Part shown: positions 1 through 6,456 of the stretch, one piece after another | Position numbering within the stretch: position 1 is the stretch's first letter | Layout: each line of letters begins with the position of its first letter | Assembly (NCBI GenBank): GCA_024692925.1 | Contig: JAILLX010000089.1 | Coordinates: 1 to 11,568, forward strand | DNA length: 11,568 nucleotides | Direction: 5' to 3' | DNA from: a bacterium | Lineage (GTDB): Bacteria; Pseudomonadota; Alphaproteobacteria; Rs-D84; CACZYB01 | The notes under the pieces: generated by a model | Seen by the model: the letters and a program-made list of their open reading frames with translations, nothing else | Database searches by the model: none | Told to the model about the DNA's origin: nothing | Made by a program: the position numbers and the translations under genes

Positions 1-2
1 AC

Positions 3-197
3 ATTTTTGCTGGCCAAATTGAACTTGATGATGCAGAATATATAAAAACAAAACCAGATTTTTGTGCAACAAATGTTGATGGTGTATTTGCGGCTGGTGA
101 TGTTAAAAATCCACATTTTAAACAGGTGGTTATTGCTGCGGCAAGTGGTGCTCAGGCTGCGATGGAAGCAACCGAGTATTTGCTTTCAATAAAGTAA
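3..197 (+). CDS. trxB: Thioredoxin reductase, C-terminal end (partial)
   Basis: The frame is open from the left edge and stops with TAA at 195-197, so only the last 64 residues are visible. The protein would transfer electrons from NADPH through FAD to thioredoxin in the cytoplasm. The visible end holds the flavin-binding signature GVFAAGDV followed by NPHFKQVVIAAASGAQAAMEA, where family members typically have an R/K-Q-V/A-x-x-A-A-x-x-G pattern, and a final helix ending EYLLSIK. The redox CxxC and the NADPH domain lie outside the window. Another small flavoprotein disulphide reductase, such as a type-2 ferredoxin-NADP reductase, cannot be fully excluded, but the ending fits TrxB best. prmC begins 16 nt downstream, so the two are probably cotranscribed. 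Confidence 0.85.
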   Translation: MFAGQIELDDAEYIKTKPDFCATNVDGVFAAGDVKNPHFKQVVIAAASGAQAAMEATEYLLSIK

Positions 198-213
198 TTA
201 GGAACATCTACTT

Positions 214-1140
214 GTGGAAATATTGAAATATTTATGTCATCATATTTTTATGATTGATATTTGTAAAGCACATAGTATAGAAGAAACTTTGAAGACCGGT
301 AAATCTTTTCTAAAGGAGGCTGGGATTGAAAGCTTTGATTTGGATGCAAAGGTTTTACTTTCGTTTGTTTTGGGAATGGAAAGTTATGAACTTGTTTCTC
401 ATGCTGATGCGGAAATTCCATTAAAACTTTATCACCAATATATGAAACTTTTGAAAAGAAGGGGGGCTTTTGAACCTGTGGCTCAGATTACAAAATCAAA
501 AGAATTTTGGTCGTTGCCGTTTAAGGTTTCGAAAAAAACTCTTATTCCTCGTCCGGACAGCGAAACTATGATTGAGGCGGTAAAGTCGGAGTTTAAGGAT
601 AAAAATTTTTCATATAAAATTTTGGATATGGGAACCGGAAGTGGCTGTTTGCTTTTAAGCCTTCTTTCCGAATTTAAACAGGCGTTTGGTATAGGTATTG
701 ATATTCAATCGGGGGCTGTTAAAACGGCAAAGGAAAATGCAAAAATTTTATCGCTTGATGATAGGGCTGTGATTTTCAAACAAAGTTGGCATAAAAGAAA
801 GCCTGCTAGAAAAATTTCCGAGCATAAATTTCATATAATAATTTCTAATCCACCATATATTACTGGTGCGGATATGAAAACATTGGCAAAGGATGTGAAA
901 AAGTTTGAACCAAGAAAGGCTTTGTTCGGTGGTAGGGACGGACTTGATGAATATCGTATGCTTTCACAGGCAATTTATGATTGGGAAATTTTGGAACGTG
1001 GTGGAAAAATTTTTCTTGAACTTGGAAAGGGGCAGGAAAATGATGTTAAGCAAATTTTTGAGGCATTTGGTTTTAAGTTTGAAAAATATTTTAAGGATTT
1101 AAGTGGCATAATCAGGGTTATTGAATTCTCAAAGAAATAA
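214..1140 (+). CDS. prmC: Peptide chain release factor N5-glutamine methyltransferase
   Basis: PrmC methylates the glutamine of the GGQ motif of release factors RF1 and RF2 using S-adenosylmethionine, which speeds translation termination. The 308-aa frame has the N-terminal helical domain (about 20-85), the linker LIPRPDSETMIE (110-121), SAM motif I DMGTGSGC (138-145), the substrate-binding NPPY motif (212-215) and the late motif GGRDGLDEYR (239-248). The length is slightly above the usual 275-295 residues. The start used is GTG at 214, with a weak GGAA nine bases upstream. An ATG at 250 (residue 13) would fit the family N-terminus better but has no visible ribosome binding site, so the start is uncertain. 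It follows the thioredoxin reductase gene by 16 nt and is not next to prfA, its common partner elsewhere. No terminator is visible after its stop; a separate promoter starts within a few bases. Confidence 0.93.
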   Translation: MEILKYLCHHIFMIDICKAHSIEETLKTGKSFLKEAGIESFDLDAKVLLSFVLGMESYELVSHADAEIPLKLYHQYMKLLKRRGAFEPVAQITKSKEFWSLPFKVSKKTLIPRPDSETMIEAVKSEFKDKNFSYKILDMGTGSGCLLLSLLSEFKQAFGIGIDIQSGAVKTAKENAKILSLDDRAVIFKQSWHKRKPARKISEHKFHIIISNPPYITGADMKTLAKDVKKFEPRKALFGGRDGLDEYRMLSQAIYDWEILERGGKIFLELGKGQENDVKQIFEAFGFKFEKYFKDLSGIIRVIEFSKK

Positions 1141-1144
1141 TTTA

Positions 1145-1173
1145 TTGCAATATTTCCTAATATATGATATTAT
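1145..1173 (+). promoter_or_regulatory. Promoter for the structured leader RNA
   Basis: A -35-like TTGCAA (1145-1150) and a -10-like TATTAT (1168-1173) are separated by 17 bp. This predicts a transcript start near G1181, just where the folded RNA begins. TATAAT is also present at 1171-1176, but its spacing to the -35 would be 20 bp. It is the only promoter I can see before the glycine-rich protein gene. Confidence 0.55.
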
Positions 1174-1180
1174 AATTTTT

Positions 1181-1356
1181 GGATGTAGAAATCCGCATAG
1201 AGTGTCCGCAGTGTAAGGACAAAAATTTTACACGCTTTCTGGCGTTTTGGCTGGAAGGCAGTAGAATAATGCTGTGAGTATCTTTCAGCAAAATAATACG
1301 CACTATCTCTATGTAGTTTCTAACTTCCAGTCACTTTTGTGGCTTTGTTTTATTTT
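1181..1356 (+). ncRNA. Structured RNA with H-type pseudoknot; leader or small RNA
   Basis: The 234-bp gap after prmC encodes a compact RNA fold. A closing stem joins TAGAAA (1186-1191) to TTTCTA (1317-1322) and, across a small internal loop, CATAGAG (1196-1202) to CTCTATG (1307-1313). Inside it, TGTCC (1203-1207) pairs with GGACA (1217-1221), while the hairpin loop GTGTAA (1211-1216) pairs with TTACAC (1228-1233). This is a classic H-type pseudoknot with a 3-nt first loop, no gap between stems and an A-rich 6-nt last loop. A small CGC/GCG hairpin (1233-1244) and a hairpin pairing 1250-1257 with 1282-1289 follow, the latter extended by 1258-1261 with 1272-1275. The RNA ends in a hairpin plus T-run (1329-1356), seven bases before the ribosome binding site of the next gene. 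I do not recognise it as any RNA family I know. It could be a cis-acting leader or a free small RNA; the shared promoter favours a leader. Confidence 0.6.
1329..1356 (+). terminator. Terminator-like hairpin ending the structured RNA
   Basis: AGTCAC (1329-1334) pairs with GTGGCT (1339-1344) across a TTTT loop, with one G-T pair. TTGTTTTATTTT follows. The stem is short, so it may be a partial (attenuating) terminator. Its left arm overlaps a competing long-range pairing with 1248-1257. Confidence 0.5.
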
Positions 1357-1374
1357 AAAAAAAGGAGATAGGAT

Positions 1375-2361
1375 ATGAGTAAAATAAACAAACAAGGAAG
1401 TAATTTAGGAAAAATATTATTTTCTACGATAATTATTTCATCGCTTTTCTTTAGTTTAGAAGTAGAAGCGGGAAGAAAGAAAGCAAGTAGTCGTTCATCG
1501 AAGAGGGCTGCTTCAACTGGAAGATCTTCAAAAAGGGCTGCTTCGACTGCGTCACGTGCTGTTGCTTCTTCTGCAATAAGGACAACAACGGTAAGTGATG
1601 TTGTAGATGATAAAACATCAGCTTCCGAAGTTGTATCAACAACGGAAGTATCAAAAGATAATATTGAAGATTTAAAAGAAAAAATAGATACATTACTTGG
1701 TCGTATGGATATACTTGAAACTAATTTAGTGGCACAGTTGAGTGTGTTACAAACTAAAGTTGATAGTATAGATGTTGATGAAGAAGAGGAGGAAGAGGAA
1801 GTTAAGGATGTAAATGTGGTATTTAATACTCCTGGAACTGGAAAAATAAAACTTTATAAAGGTTGTTATTCTGTAGAACTTGCAGGTGCTGGTGGTGGAA
1901 CAAAAAGAAATATATTTGCAAATTGGGGACAACTTGGTGGTCATGGTGGAAAGTTAACTGGATCATTTTGTCTTGATAAATCTGTTCTTGCAACCTATGT
2001 TGTAGGTAAAGGAGGTTCAAGTGGTTCTTCGGGTGGAAAAACTTATCTTTCTGGAATAGATAGAAGTGATGTAGGTTCATATGAGGATTTGGTCGCCTTA
2101 GGAGGTTTTGCTGGAACTAAATATAATGGATTAAAAGCAAATGGTAGTAGAGCTGAGGCTGGTGGTTGTAAAGGGCTTGGTATAAATGATAACTGTTCAG
2201 TTGGTGGTGCACGAAATGGTGGAACTCAAGGACAGGCTTTACAATTAGGTGGTGCTGGTGGTGATGGTTATATAAAAATTAGAACTGTCAAAACAATAGA
2301 CAAAATAAGAGCTTTTACAGGCTTATCTAGTGGTACAACAGTTGAACTAGTTGAAAAATAA
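1375..2361 (+). CDS. Secreted glycine-rich coiled-coil surface protein
   Basis: A 328-aa exported protein of unknown function. The start is ATG 1375, with GGAG at 1364-1367. Residues 1-32 form a signal peptide with a hydrophobic core at 14-27 and likely cleavage after EVEA. A basic Ser/Ala/Arg region (33-68) follows, with RSSKRAAST written twice (40-48 and 50-58). A Ser/Thr/Val linker, a predicted coiled coil (about 93-133) and a run of seven glutamates (136-142) come next. The C-terminal domain (about 150-305) is glycine-rich with the pattern YSVELAGAGGG, TYVVGKGGSSG and QLGGAGGDGYIKI, resembling the glycine-rich domains found in phage tail-fibre tips and bacterial surface proteins. Four cysteines (164, 199, 265, 274) could form disulphides outside the cytoplasm. 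A structured RNA leader precedes it and a strong terminator follows, so it is a single-gene unit. A role in surface attachment is only a guess. Confidence 0.8.
   Translation: MSKINKQGSNLGKILFSTIIISSLFFSLEVEAGRKKASSRSSKRAASTGRSSKRAASTASRAVASSAIRTTTVSDVVDDKTSASEVVSTTEVSKDNIEDLKEKIDTLLGRMDILETNLVAQLSVLQTKVDSIDVDEEEEEEEVKDVNVVFNTPGTGKIKLYKGCYSVELAGAGGGTKRNIFANWGQLGGHGGKLTGSFCLDKSVLATYVVGKGGSSGSSGGKTYLSGIDRSDVGSYEDLVALGGFAGTKYNGLKANGSRAEAGGCKGLGINDNCSVGGARNGGTQGQALQLGGAGGDGYIKIRTVKTIDKIRAFTGLSSGTTVELVEK
1492..1548 (+). repeat. Tandem nine-codon repeat in the glycine-rich protein gene
   Basis: Two in-frame units (1492-1518 and 1522-1548), one codon apart, both encode RSSKRAAST. The DNA copies differ at several synonymous positions. 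The duplication is therefore either old or kept by selection on the peptide. It sits in the mature N-terminus just after the signal peptide. Confidence 0.65.
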
Positions 2362-2383
2362 TTTGTTTTTCCAGTATGTGTTT

Positions 2384-2412
2384 CCCCAGTTTCGGCTGGG
2401 GATTTTTCTTTT
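2384..2412 (+). terminator. Intrinsic terminator after the glycine-rich protein gene
   Basis: CCCCAG (2384-2389) pairs perfectly with CTGGGG (2396-2401) around a six-base loop. A T-rich run (2403-2412) follows, 23 bases after the stop codon. Confidence 0.9.
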
Positions 2413-2414
2413 CA

Positions 2415-2443
2415 TTGACTTAAAACAAGAATCTTGCTATCCT
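2415..2443 (+). promoter_or_regulatory. Promoter of the metal-exporter-like gene
   Basis: TTGACT (2415-2420), a 17-bp spacer and TATCCT (2438-2443) preceded by TGC (extended -10). This predicts a start near 2450 and a leader of about 20 nt. It begins immediately after the upstream terminator, which supports an independent transcription unit. Confidence 0.6.
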
Positions 2444-2469
2444 ATATTTGTATTCTTAGGAGGTTTTCT

Positions 2470-3321
2470 ATGGTTGATATTTGGGATATTGTAAAGGACA
2501 GTTTTTTTGATACATTAAATCTTGTTCCGTTTTTATTTATTGCATATTTAATTTTAGAGTTTGTGGAACATACTTCGCAAAAAAATATGGCAAATATTAT
2601 TAAAAAATCAAATAAGTATGGACCTTTGTTTGGTGCAATTTGTGGGCTTTTCCCTCATTGTGGGTTTAGTGCGGTTGCCTCGAGTTTCTATTCGACAAGG
2701 GTTATTACAATCGGAACTTTGTTTGCGGTGTTCCTTGCAACATCGGATGAAATGGTTCCGATATTTTTATCCGAAGGTGTTTCATTGGAATTTATATTTG
2801 AATTACTTTTGATAAAGTTTATTTGTGCAGTTGTTGTTGGTGTTTTACTTGATGCGGTTTTCAAGAAGAAAAGAAAAAGTCCTTTGAAGATAAAGGAATT
2901 TTGCAATTGTTCGCATTGCCATTGTGGGGAAAATATTTTTTATTCAGTTATCGAACATACCTTGAAAATTTCGTTTTTGATTTTTGTGGTTAGTTTTATT
3001 TTTGGTAGTTTGGTTGAAGGTATTGGGGAGGAAAAAATTAGTATGCTTCTTTCCGATCATTTTGTATTTTCAAAATTTATTGCAACGGGAATTGGACTTA
3101 TTCCGAATTGTGCTGCATCGGTGATTTTATCGAAACTTTACCTTAGTGGAGCGATAAGCGTTTCATCACTTTTATCCGGACTTTTGGTTGGTGCAGGTGT
3201 TGGTTTGGTTGTCCTTTTTAAGATGAATAAAGATATAAAAGAAAATTTTAAAATCCTTGGAATGCTTTATGCAATAGGTGTGATTTTAGGATTTGTTTTA
3301 GAGTTGATTTTACATTCTTAA
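2470..3321 (+). CDS. ArsP_2-type putative heavy-metal exporter, membrane protein
   Basis: A 283-aa integral membrane protein of the family annotated as putative 10-TM heavy-metal (arsenic or manganese) exporters; the substrate is not established by sequence. The start is ATG 2470, with AGGAGG at 2458-2463. An in-frame ATG at 2434 lies upstream of the predicted transcript start and is not used. The two halves look like a repeated module. The first has CGLFPHCGFS (58-67), a hydrophobic stretch and the acidic SDE (92-94). The second has IGLIPNCAAS (208-217) and a glycine-rich stretch (236-245). Between them lie a basic KKKRK loop (132-136) and a Cys/His cluster, CNCSHCHC (145-152), that could bind a soft or transition metal. 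At least seven hydrophobic segments are evident. The gene has its own promoter and an internal-to-xseA terminator, so it is a monocistron. No regulator gene is adjacent. Confidence 0.75.
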   Translation: MVDIWDIVKDSFFDTLNLVPFLFIAYLILEFVEHTSQKNMANIIKKSNKYGPLFGAICGLFPHCGFSAVASSFYSTRVITIGTLFAVFLATSDEMVPIFLSEGVSLEFIFELLLIKFICAVVVGVLLDAVFKKKRKSPLKIKEFCNCSHCHCGENIFYSVIEHTLKISFLIFVVSFIFGSLVEGIGEEKISMLLSDHFVFSKFIATGIGLIPNCAASVILSKLYLSGAISVSSLLSGLLVGAGVGLVVLFKMNKDIKENFKILGMLYAIGVILGFVLELILHS

Positions 3322-4664
3322 AATAAGTTGCCCTGCAAATTTTGTGGGGCTTCTTTTTTATCCTTTTTTTGTTTTGGTGTGGTTGTTGGGGTTGTAAAAA
3401 TATCGACCTTTCCGTTTGCAAATTCAATTGTGGCAGTGGAAAGTTTTTGTAAGTCATTTTTATCACTGATTAATTCAGAACCATTCCAAACAATAGAATA
3501 TCCACGTTTAAGGACATTTTTAAAAGAATAACTTTCAAGCATTTTTGATGCAAAATTTATTTTTTCAGAAAGAGAATCTATTTTAGATGAGATGAGTAAA
3601 TCAAATTTTGAACTTTTATCATCAAGTCGTTGTATTGCATCAATTATAAAATCCTTTGGATTTTTTATGGCGGATGAAAGCCCCTTTATTTTAAGGCCGA
3701 ATGTTTCAAACATACGGAAAATTGTGGTGTTTAAAAAGTTTTCTTTTTCCTTTATATTACGGAGTAAGTCTGAGCGTACAGGTACAGCCTTTTCCGCTGC
3801 ACCAGTTGGGGTTGGGGCACGCAGATCAGAAACATAATCAATCAATGTTGTATCGGTTTCGTGGCCGACTGCGGATATAACAGGAATTGTTGATGCAAAA
3901 ACGGCACGGACAACATTTTCTTCGTTGAATGGCATAAGGTCTTGGACACTTCCACCGCCACGTGCAACAATTATTACATCAGGTCGGTTTATTCCTTGGA
4001 TTTTATTAAAATTGTTTATAGCTTCGGTTATTTGCACATCGGCACCTTCGCCCTGAACAGCCACAGGATAAACAATAATTCGTGTTGGACAACGGTCGGT
4101 TATGCGATGGATTATATCCTGTATAACGGCACCAGTTGGTGATGTGACAACACCGATTGTTTGTGGAAATAGGGGAATTGTTTTTTTATATTTTTCATCA
4201 AATAAACCTTCGGCTGAAAGTTTTTGTTTTCTTTCTTCGATAAGTTTTAAAAGTGCACCAATGCCGGCGACTTCGACATTTTCAACTGTTATTTGATATG
4301 AAGAACGTCCGGTGTATGCGGTCACTTTTCCGGTTAAAACTACCTCTAAGCCTTCTTCTAATTTTACATCAATTTTAGTCCATTTCCAAAGGACACAATT
4401 TAAAATATAATCTTTGCCACCATAGCTTTCTTTTAAATCAAAATAATATGTGCCGGAAGAGTGTTTTTTTAATCCTTGGATTTCGCCCTTTATTTTTATT
4501 TTTTTAAAGGTACCTTCTAAAATTTCCTTTAGTACCATTGAAAATTCAGCAACGGTGAAAACTTTTTCAACCTGTGGAGTTTGTGGAATTTCAGATGGCC
4601 CCAAAGTGTTTGTTTGAGGTTGGGGTGAAACTTCGGAAATTATGTCATCGAAAAAATCACTCAT
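3318..4664 (-). CDS. xseA: Exodeoxyribonuclease VII large subunit
   Basis: XseA is the catalytic subunit of exonuclease VII, which degrades single-stranded DNA to oligonucleotides from both ends. The 448-aa protein has a short non-conserved Pro/Gln-rich N-terminus (1-32) and an OB-fold DNA-binding domain (about 34-132, FTVAEFSMVLK through EVAG). The catalytic domain (about 165-290) carries IGVVTSPTGAVIQDI (170-184), ARGGGS (234-239), FNEE (246-249) and GHETD (267-271). A coiled-coil region (about 300-375) and the conserved tail VLKRGYSIVWNG (384-395) follow. The length is typical. The ATG lies inside the end of tsaD (8-nt overlap), with GAGGAG seven bases before it, so translation is probably coupled. 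The partner xseB is not in the window. The stop overlaps that of the convergent exporter gene by 4 nt. Confidence 0.96.
   Translation of the reverse strand: MSDFFDDIISEVSPQPQTNTLGPSEIPQTPQVEKVFTVAEFSMVLKEILEGTFKKIKIKGEIQGLKKHSSGTYYFDLKESYGGKDYILNCVLWKWTKIDVKLEEGLEVVLTGKVTAYTGRSSYQITVENVEVAGIGALLKLIEERKQKLSAEGLFDEKYKKTIPLFPQTIGVVTSPTGAVIQDIIHRITDRCPTRIIVYPVAVQGEGADVQITEAINNFNKIQGINRPDVIIVARGGGSVQDLMPFNEENVVRAVFASTIPVISAVGHETDTTLIDYVSDLRAPTPTGAAEKAVPVRSDLLRNIKEKENFLNTTIFRMFETFGLKIKGLSSAIKNPKDFIIDAIQRLDDKSSKFDLLISSKIDSLSEKINFASKMLESYSFKNVLKRGYSIVWNGSELISDKNDLQKLSTATIEFANGKVDIFTTPTTTPKQKKDKKEAPQNLQGNLF
3330..3372 (+). terminator. Terminator of the exporter gene, inside the xseA 3' end
   Basis: Positions 3330-3338 pair with 3342-3350 (GCCC/GGGC at the base, then T-G, G-T, C-G and two A-T pairs). 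A long T-rich run (3351-3372) follows. It lies nine bases past the stop codon and is also coding sequence for the last residues of XseA on the other strand. Confidence 0.7.
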
Positions 4665-5685
4665 TTTTTAACTCCTCTAATGGCCAACGTGGGCGAGGCA
4701 TTACTGAAAAATCAGAAGTCTTACCCTTTAAATAATTTTGTTCGCCAGCATAGGCAATCATAACACCATTATCGGAACAATATTTTGGTTCGGCAACAAT
4801 AAGTTTCATTCCATTTGATGTTGCAATTTTATCAAGAACATTTCTGATTGCAGAATTTCGGGCAACACCACCACTTGTGACAATGTGTTTTATGCTAAGA
4901 TTTTTTATTTTTTTTACGGCAAGTTTCATCTTTTTTTCAATTATATCACAAATTGCAGATTGAAAACTTGCACAAATATCAGCCTTTGTTTCATCAGTCA
5001 TACTATCACCAATTTTTTCAATTGTCTGGCGAACGGATGTTTTAAGTCCGGAAAATGAAAAGTTTAAATCTTTTGAATGAAGCATTGGGCGTGGAAAATC
5101 GAATGCATTTGGATTTCCGCGTTTTGCATATTCCTCAATATCCTTTCCACCCATATATTCCCAACCAAGCATTTTTGCAGTTTTATCAAAACATTCACCA
5201 CAGGCATCATCAATTGTTGTGCCAAGAAGTTCATAGTTGCCAACATCATGTACAATTAAAATTTGGGTGTGACCGCCACTGGCAAGTAAAAGTAAATATG
5301 GAAATTTTAGTTCTGGATTAAAAAACATTGGCATAAGGGAGTGTGCCTCCAGATGATTAACTCCAACAAATGGTTTATTAAGTGCAAATGCCAAAGACTT
5401 TGCCATATTTGCTCCAACAATCAAACCTCCAATTAACCCAGGACCAATTCCCGCAGAAAATACATCAATATCGCTTGCTTTGATTTTTGCATCAACTAAG
5501 GCTTGTTTTAAAAGTACATCCATATATTCAAGATGTGCACGGGAGGCAATTTCAGGAACAACACCACCGTAAATACTATGTTCCTTATATTGGGTAATAA
5601 GTTGGTGGGCAAGTATTTCGTGCTTGTCATTGATTATTGCGATTGCAGTTTCATCACAGCTACTTTCTATACCAAGTGTTATCAT
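4657..5685 (-). CDS. tsaD: tRNA threonylcarbamoyladenosine transferase
   Basis: TsaD (Kae1/Qri7 family) transfers the threonylcarbamoyl group from TC-AMP to A37 of tRNAs reading ANN codons, with TsaB and TsaE. It is essential in most bacteria. The 342-aa length is typical. Family marks are LGIESSCDETA (4-14), the metal-binding HLEAH (111-115), SGGHTQ (136-141), FSFSGLKT (209-216), SGGVARN (271-277) and CSDNGVMIAYAG (303-314). The ATG at 5685 matches the family N-terminus, but no clear Shine-Dalgarno sequence precedes it; only an A-rich run with a single G is seen. It is the first gene of a two-gene unit with xseA and diverges from the OmpA-like lipoprotein gene. tsaB and tsaE are not in the window. 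Confidence 0.96.
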   Translation of the reverse strand: MITLGIESSCDETAIAIINDKHEILAHQLITQYKEHSIYGGVVPEIASRAHLEYMDVLLKQALVDAKIKASDIDVFSAGIGPGLIGGLIVGANMAKSLAFALNKPFVGVNHLEAHSLMPMFFNPELKFPYLLLLASGGHTQILIVHDVGNYELLGTTIDDACGECFDKTAKMLGWEYMGGKDIEEYAKRGNPNAFDFPRPMLHSKDLNFSFSGLKTSVRQTIEKIGDSMTDETKADICASFQSAICDIIEKKMKLAVKKIKNLSIKHIVTSGGVARNSAIRNVLDKIATSNGMKLIVAEPKYCSDNGVMIAYAGEQNYLKGKTSDFSVMPRPRWPLEELKNE

Positions 5686-5700
5686 CTTTTTTGTTTGCTT

Positions 5701-5730
5701 TTTACTAAATTATTCTTATACTGTTATTAT
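5701..5730 (+). promoter_or_regulatory. Possible promoter of the OmpA-like lipoprotein gene
   Basis: TTTACT (5701-5706), an 18-bp spacer and TATTAT (5725-5730) preceded by TGT (extended -10). The predicted start is near 5737, about 30 nt before the ATG. Confidence 0.4.
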
Positions 5731-5754
5731 AGAAAGTTTTTTTTGAATTTTAAA
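5726..5754 (-). promoter_or_regulatory. Possible tsaD-xseA promoter
   Basis: Reading the minus strand, TTTAAA (5754-5749), a 17-bp spacer and a perfect TATAAT (5731-5726) lie upstream of tsaD, giving a leader of about 35 nt. The -10 box overlaps that of the divergent lipoprotein promoter. Confidence 0.45.
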
Positions 5755-5768
5755 GGAGAAAGTGAAAA

Positions 5769-6386
5769 ATGAAAAAGATATCTTTGTTAGTTGTTTTACT
5801 TGCACTTACTTCTTGTTCGTCTAATACAAAGGAAAATGCAAATCCGGTTGTTAATTATGCTTCGGCAAACAGAACTTCTTTGACAGGAAAAAGCAAGATT
5901 GTGCAAAAACCTACACTTATAAAACTTGGTATAAAACCACTTACTTTGACAGAGGCAAGGGGGTATATGCATAATTTGTTTGATGTCCTTATTCCTGATT
6001 TGGAAAAAACAAATATTACGTATCAGATGGCGGGGAATGATATAATCCTTACTATTCAATCGCATATTATTTTGGATGAAGATATGAATATTATAAGTTC
6101 GATAAGGCCTCAGCTTGACAATATCATAAAATTGTTGGCGGTGAATGATAGAAATTTTATTGAAATTATTGGTCATACTTCAAGTGTTGGTCCAAGTTAT
6201 ACTAATCTTGTAAAATCAAAAAATATGGCGATAAGTGTTGCAAAATATTTTATGGATAGGAATATTATTCCAGAGCGAATCTTTATGAATGGGATGGGGG
6301 AGTCGCAATGGATTGCTGATAATGCAACAAGGGAGGGGCAACTTCTTAACCACCGAATTGAGATAAGAATTTCACCGCTTATTTAA
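5769..6386 (+). CDS. OmpA-like domain lipoprotein with altered peptidoglycan site
   Basis: A 205-aa envelope protein. A lipoprotein signal (MKKISLLVVLLALTSC) places the lipidated cysteine at residue 16, followed by Ser, which is compatible with outer-membrane sorting. A linker (17-55) precedes the OmpA/MotB-like C-terminal domain (about 85-203), recognised by IEIIGHTSSVG (131-141), VAKYF (157-161), RIFMNGMGESQ (170-180) and NHRIEIRISPL (194-204). Aligned without gaps to the 493-aa OmpA protein in this window, the conserved GHTD aspartate is Ser138 and the conserved arginine of the R-A pair is Met153. These are the two positions that contact meso-diaminopimelate in characterised OmpA domains, so peptidoglycan binding may be lost or altered. 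The ribosome binding site AAAGGAG ends ten bases before the ATG. The gene is flanked by its own promoter and a terminator. Confidence 0.85.
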   Translation: MKKISLLVVLLALTSCSSNTKENANPVVNYASANRTSLTGKSKIVQKPTLIKLGIKPLTLTEARGYMHNLFDVLIPDLEKTNITYQMAGNDIILTIQSHIILDEDMNIISSIRPQLDNIIKLLAVNDRNFIEIIGHTSSVGPSYTNLVKSKNMAISVAKYFMDRNIIPERIFMNGMGESQWIADNATREGQLLNHRIEIRISPLI

Positions 6387-6421
6387 AAAAATTCCCCATC
6401 TTTTGGTGGGGAAAATTTTTT
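6385..6421. terminator. Bidirectional intrinsic terminator
   Basis: CCCCATC (6394-6400) pairs with GGTGGGG (6405-6411) around TTTT. An A-run lies on the left (6385-6391) and a T-run on the right (6416-6421). It can end both the + strand lipoprotein gene and the - strand DUF4177 gene. Confidence 0.88.
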
Positions 6422-6456
6422 GAAAAATAAAAATTCAAACAAGTGCTTTAATTTTT

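Noticed and set aside
1181..1356. tmRNA or 6S RNA
   Set aside because: There is no tRNA-like domain, CCA end or plausible tag reading frame for tmRNA. 6S RNA is a long rod with a central bubble and no H-type pseudoknot here; the inner region is too asymmetric (about 48 versus 17 nt).
2434..2469. Twelve-codon N-terminal extension of the exporter
   Set aside because: The ATG at 2434 lies within the promoter. AGGAGG at 2458-2463 fits the ATG at 2470, and the extension does not fit the membrane-protein start.
3592..3837. Plus-strand frames inside xseA and tsaD
   Set aside because: They are shadows of conserved minus-strand coding sequence without ribosome binding sites or recognisable domains.
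5796..6176. 126-aa minus-strand frame opposite the lipoprotein gene
   Set aside because: The product is rich in Ile, Arg and Cys with no domain. The plus-strand gene has a signal peptide, an OmpA domain and a good ribosome binding site.
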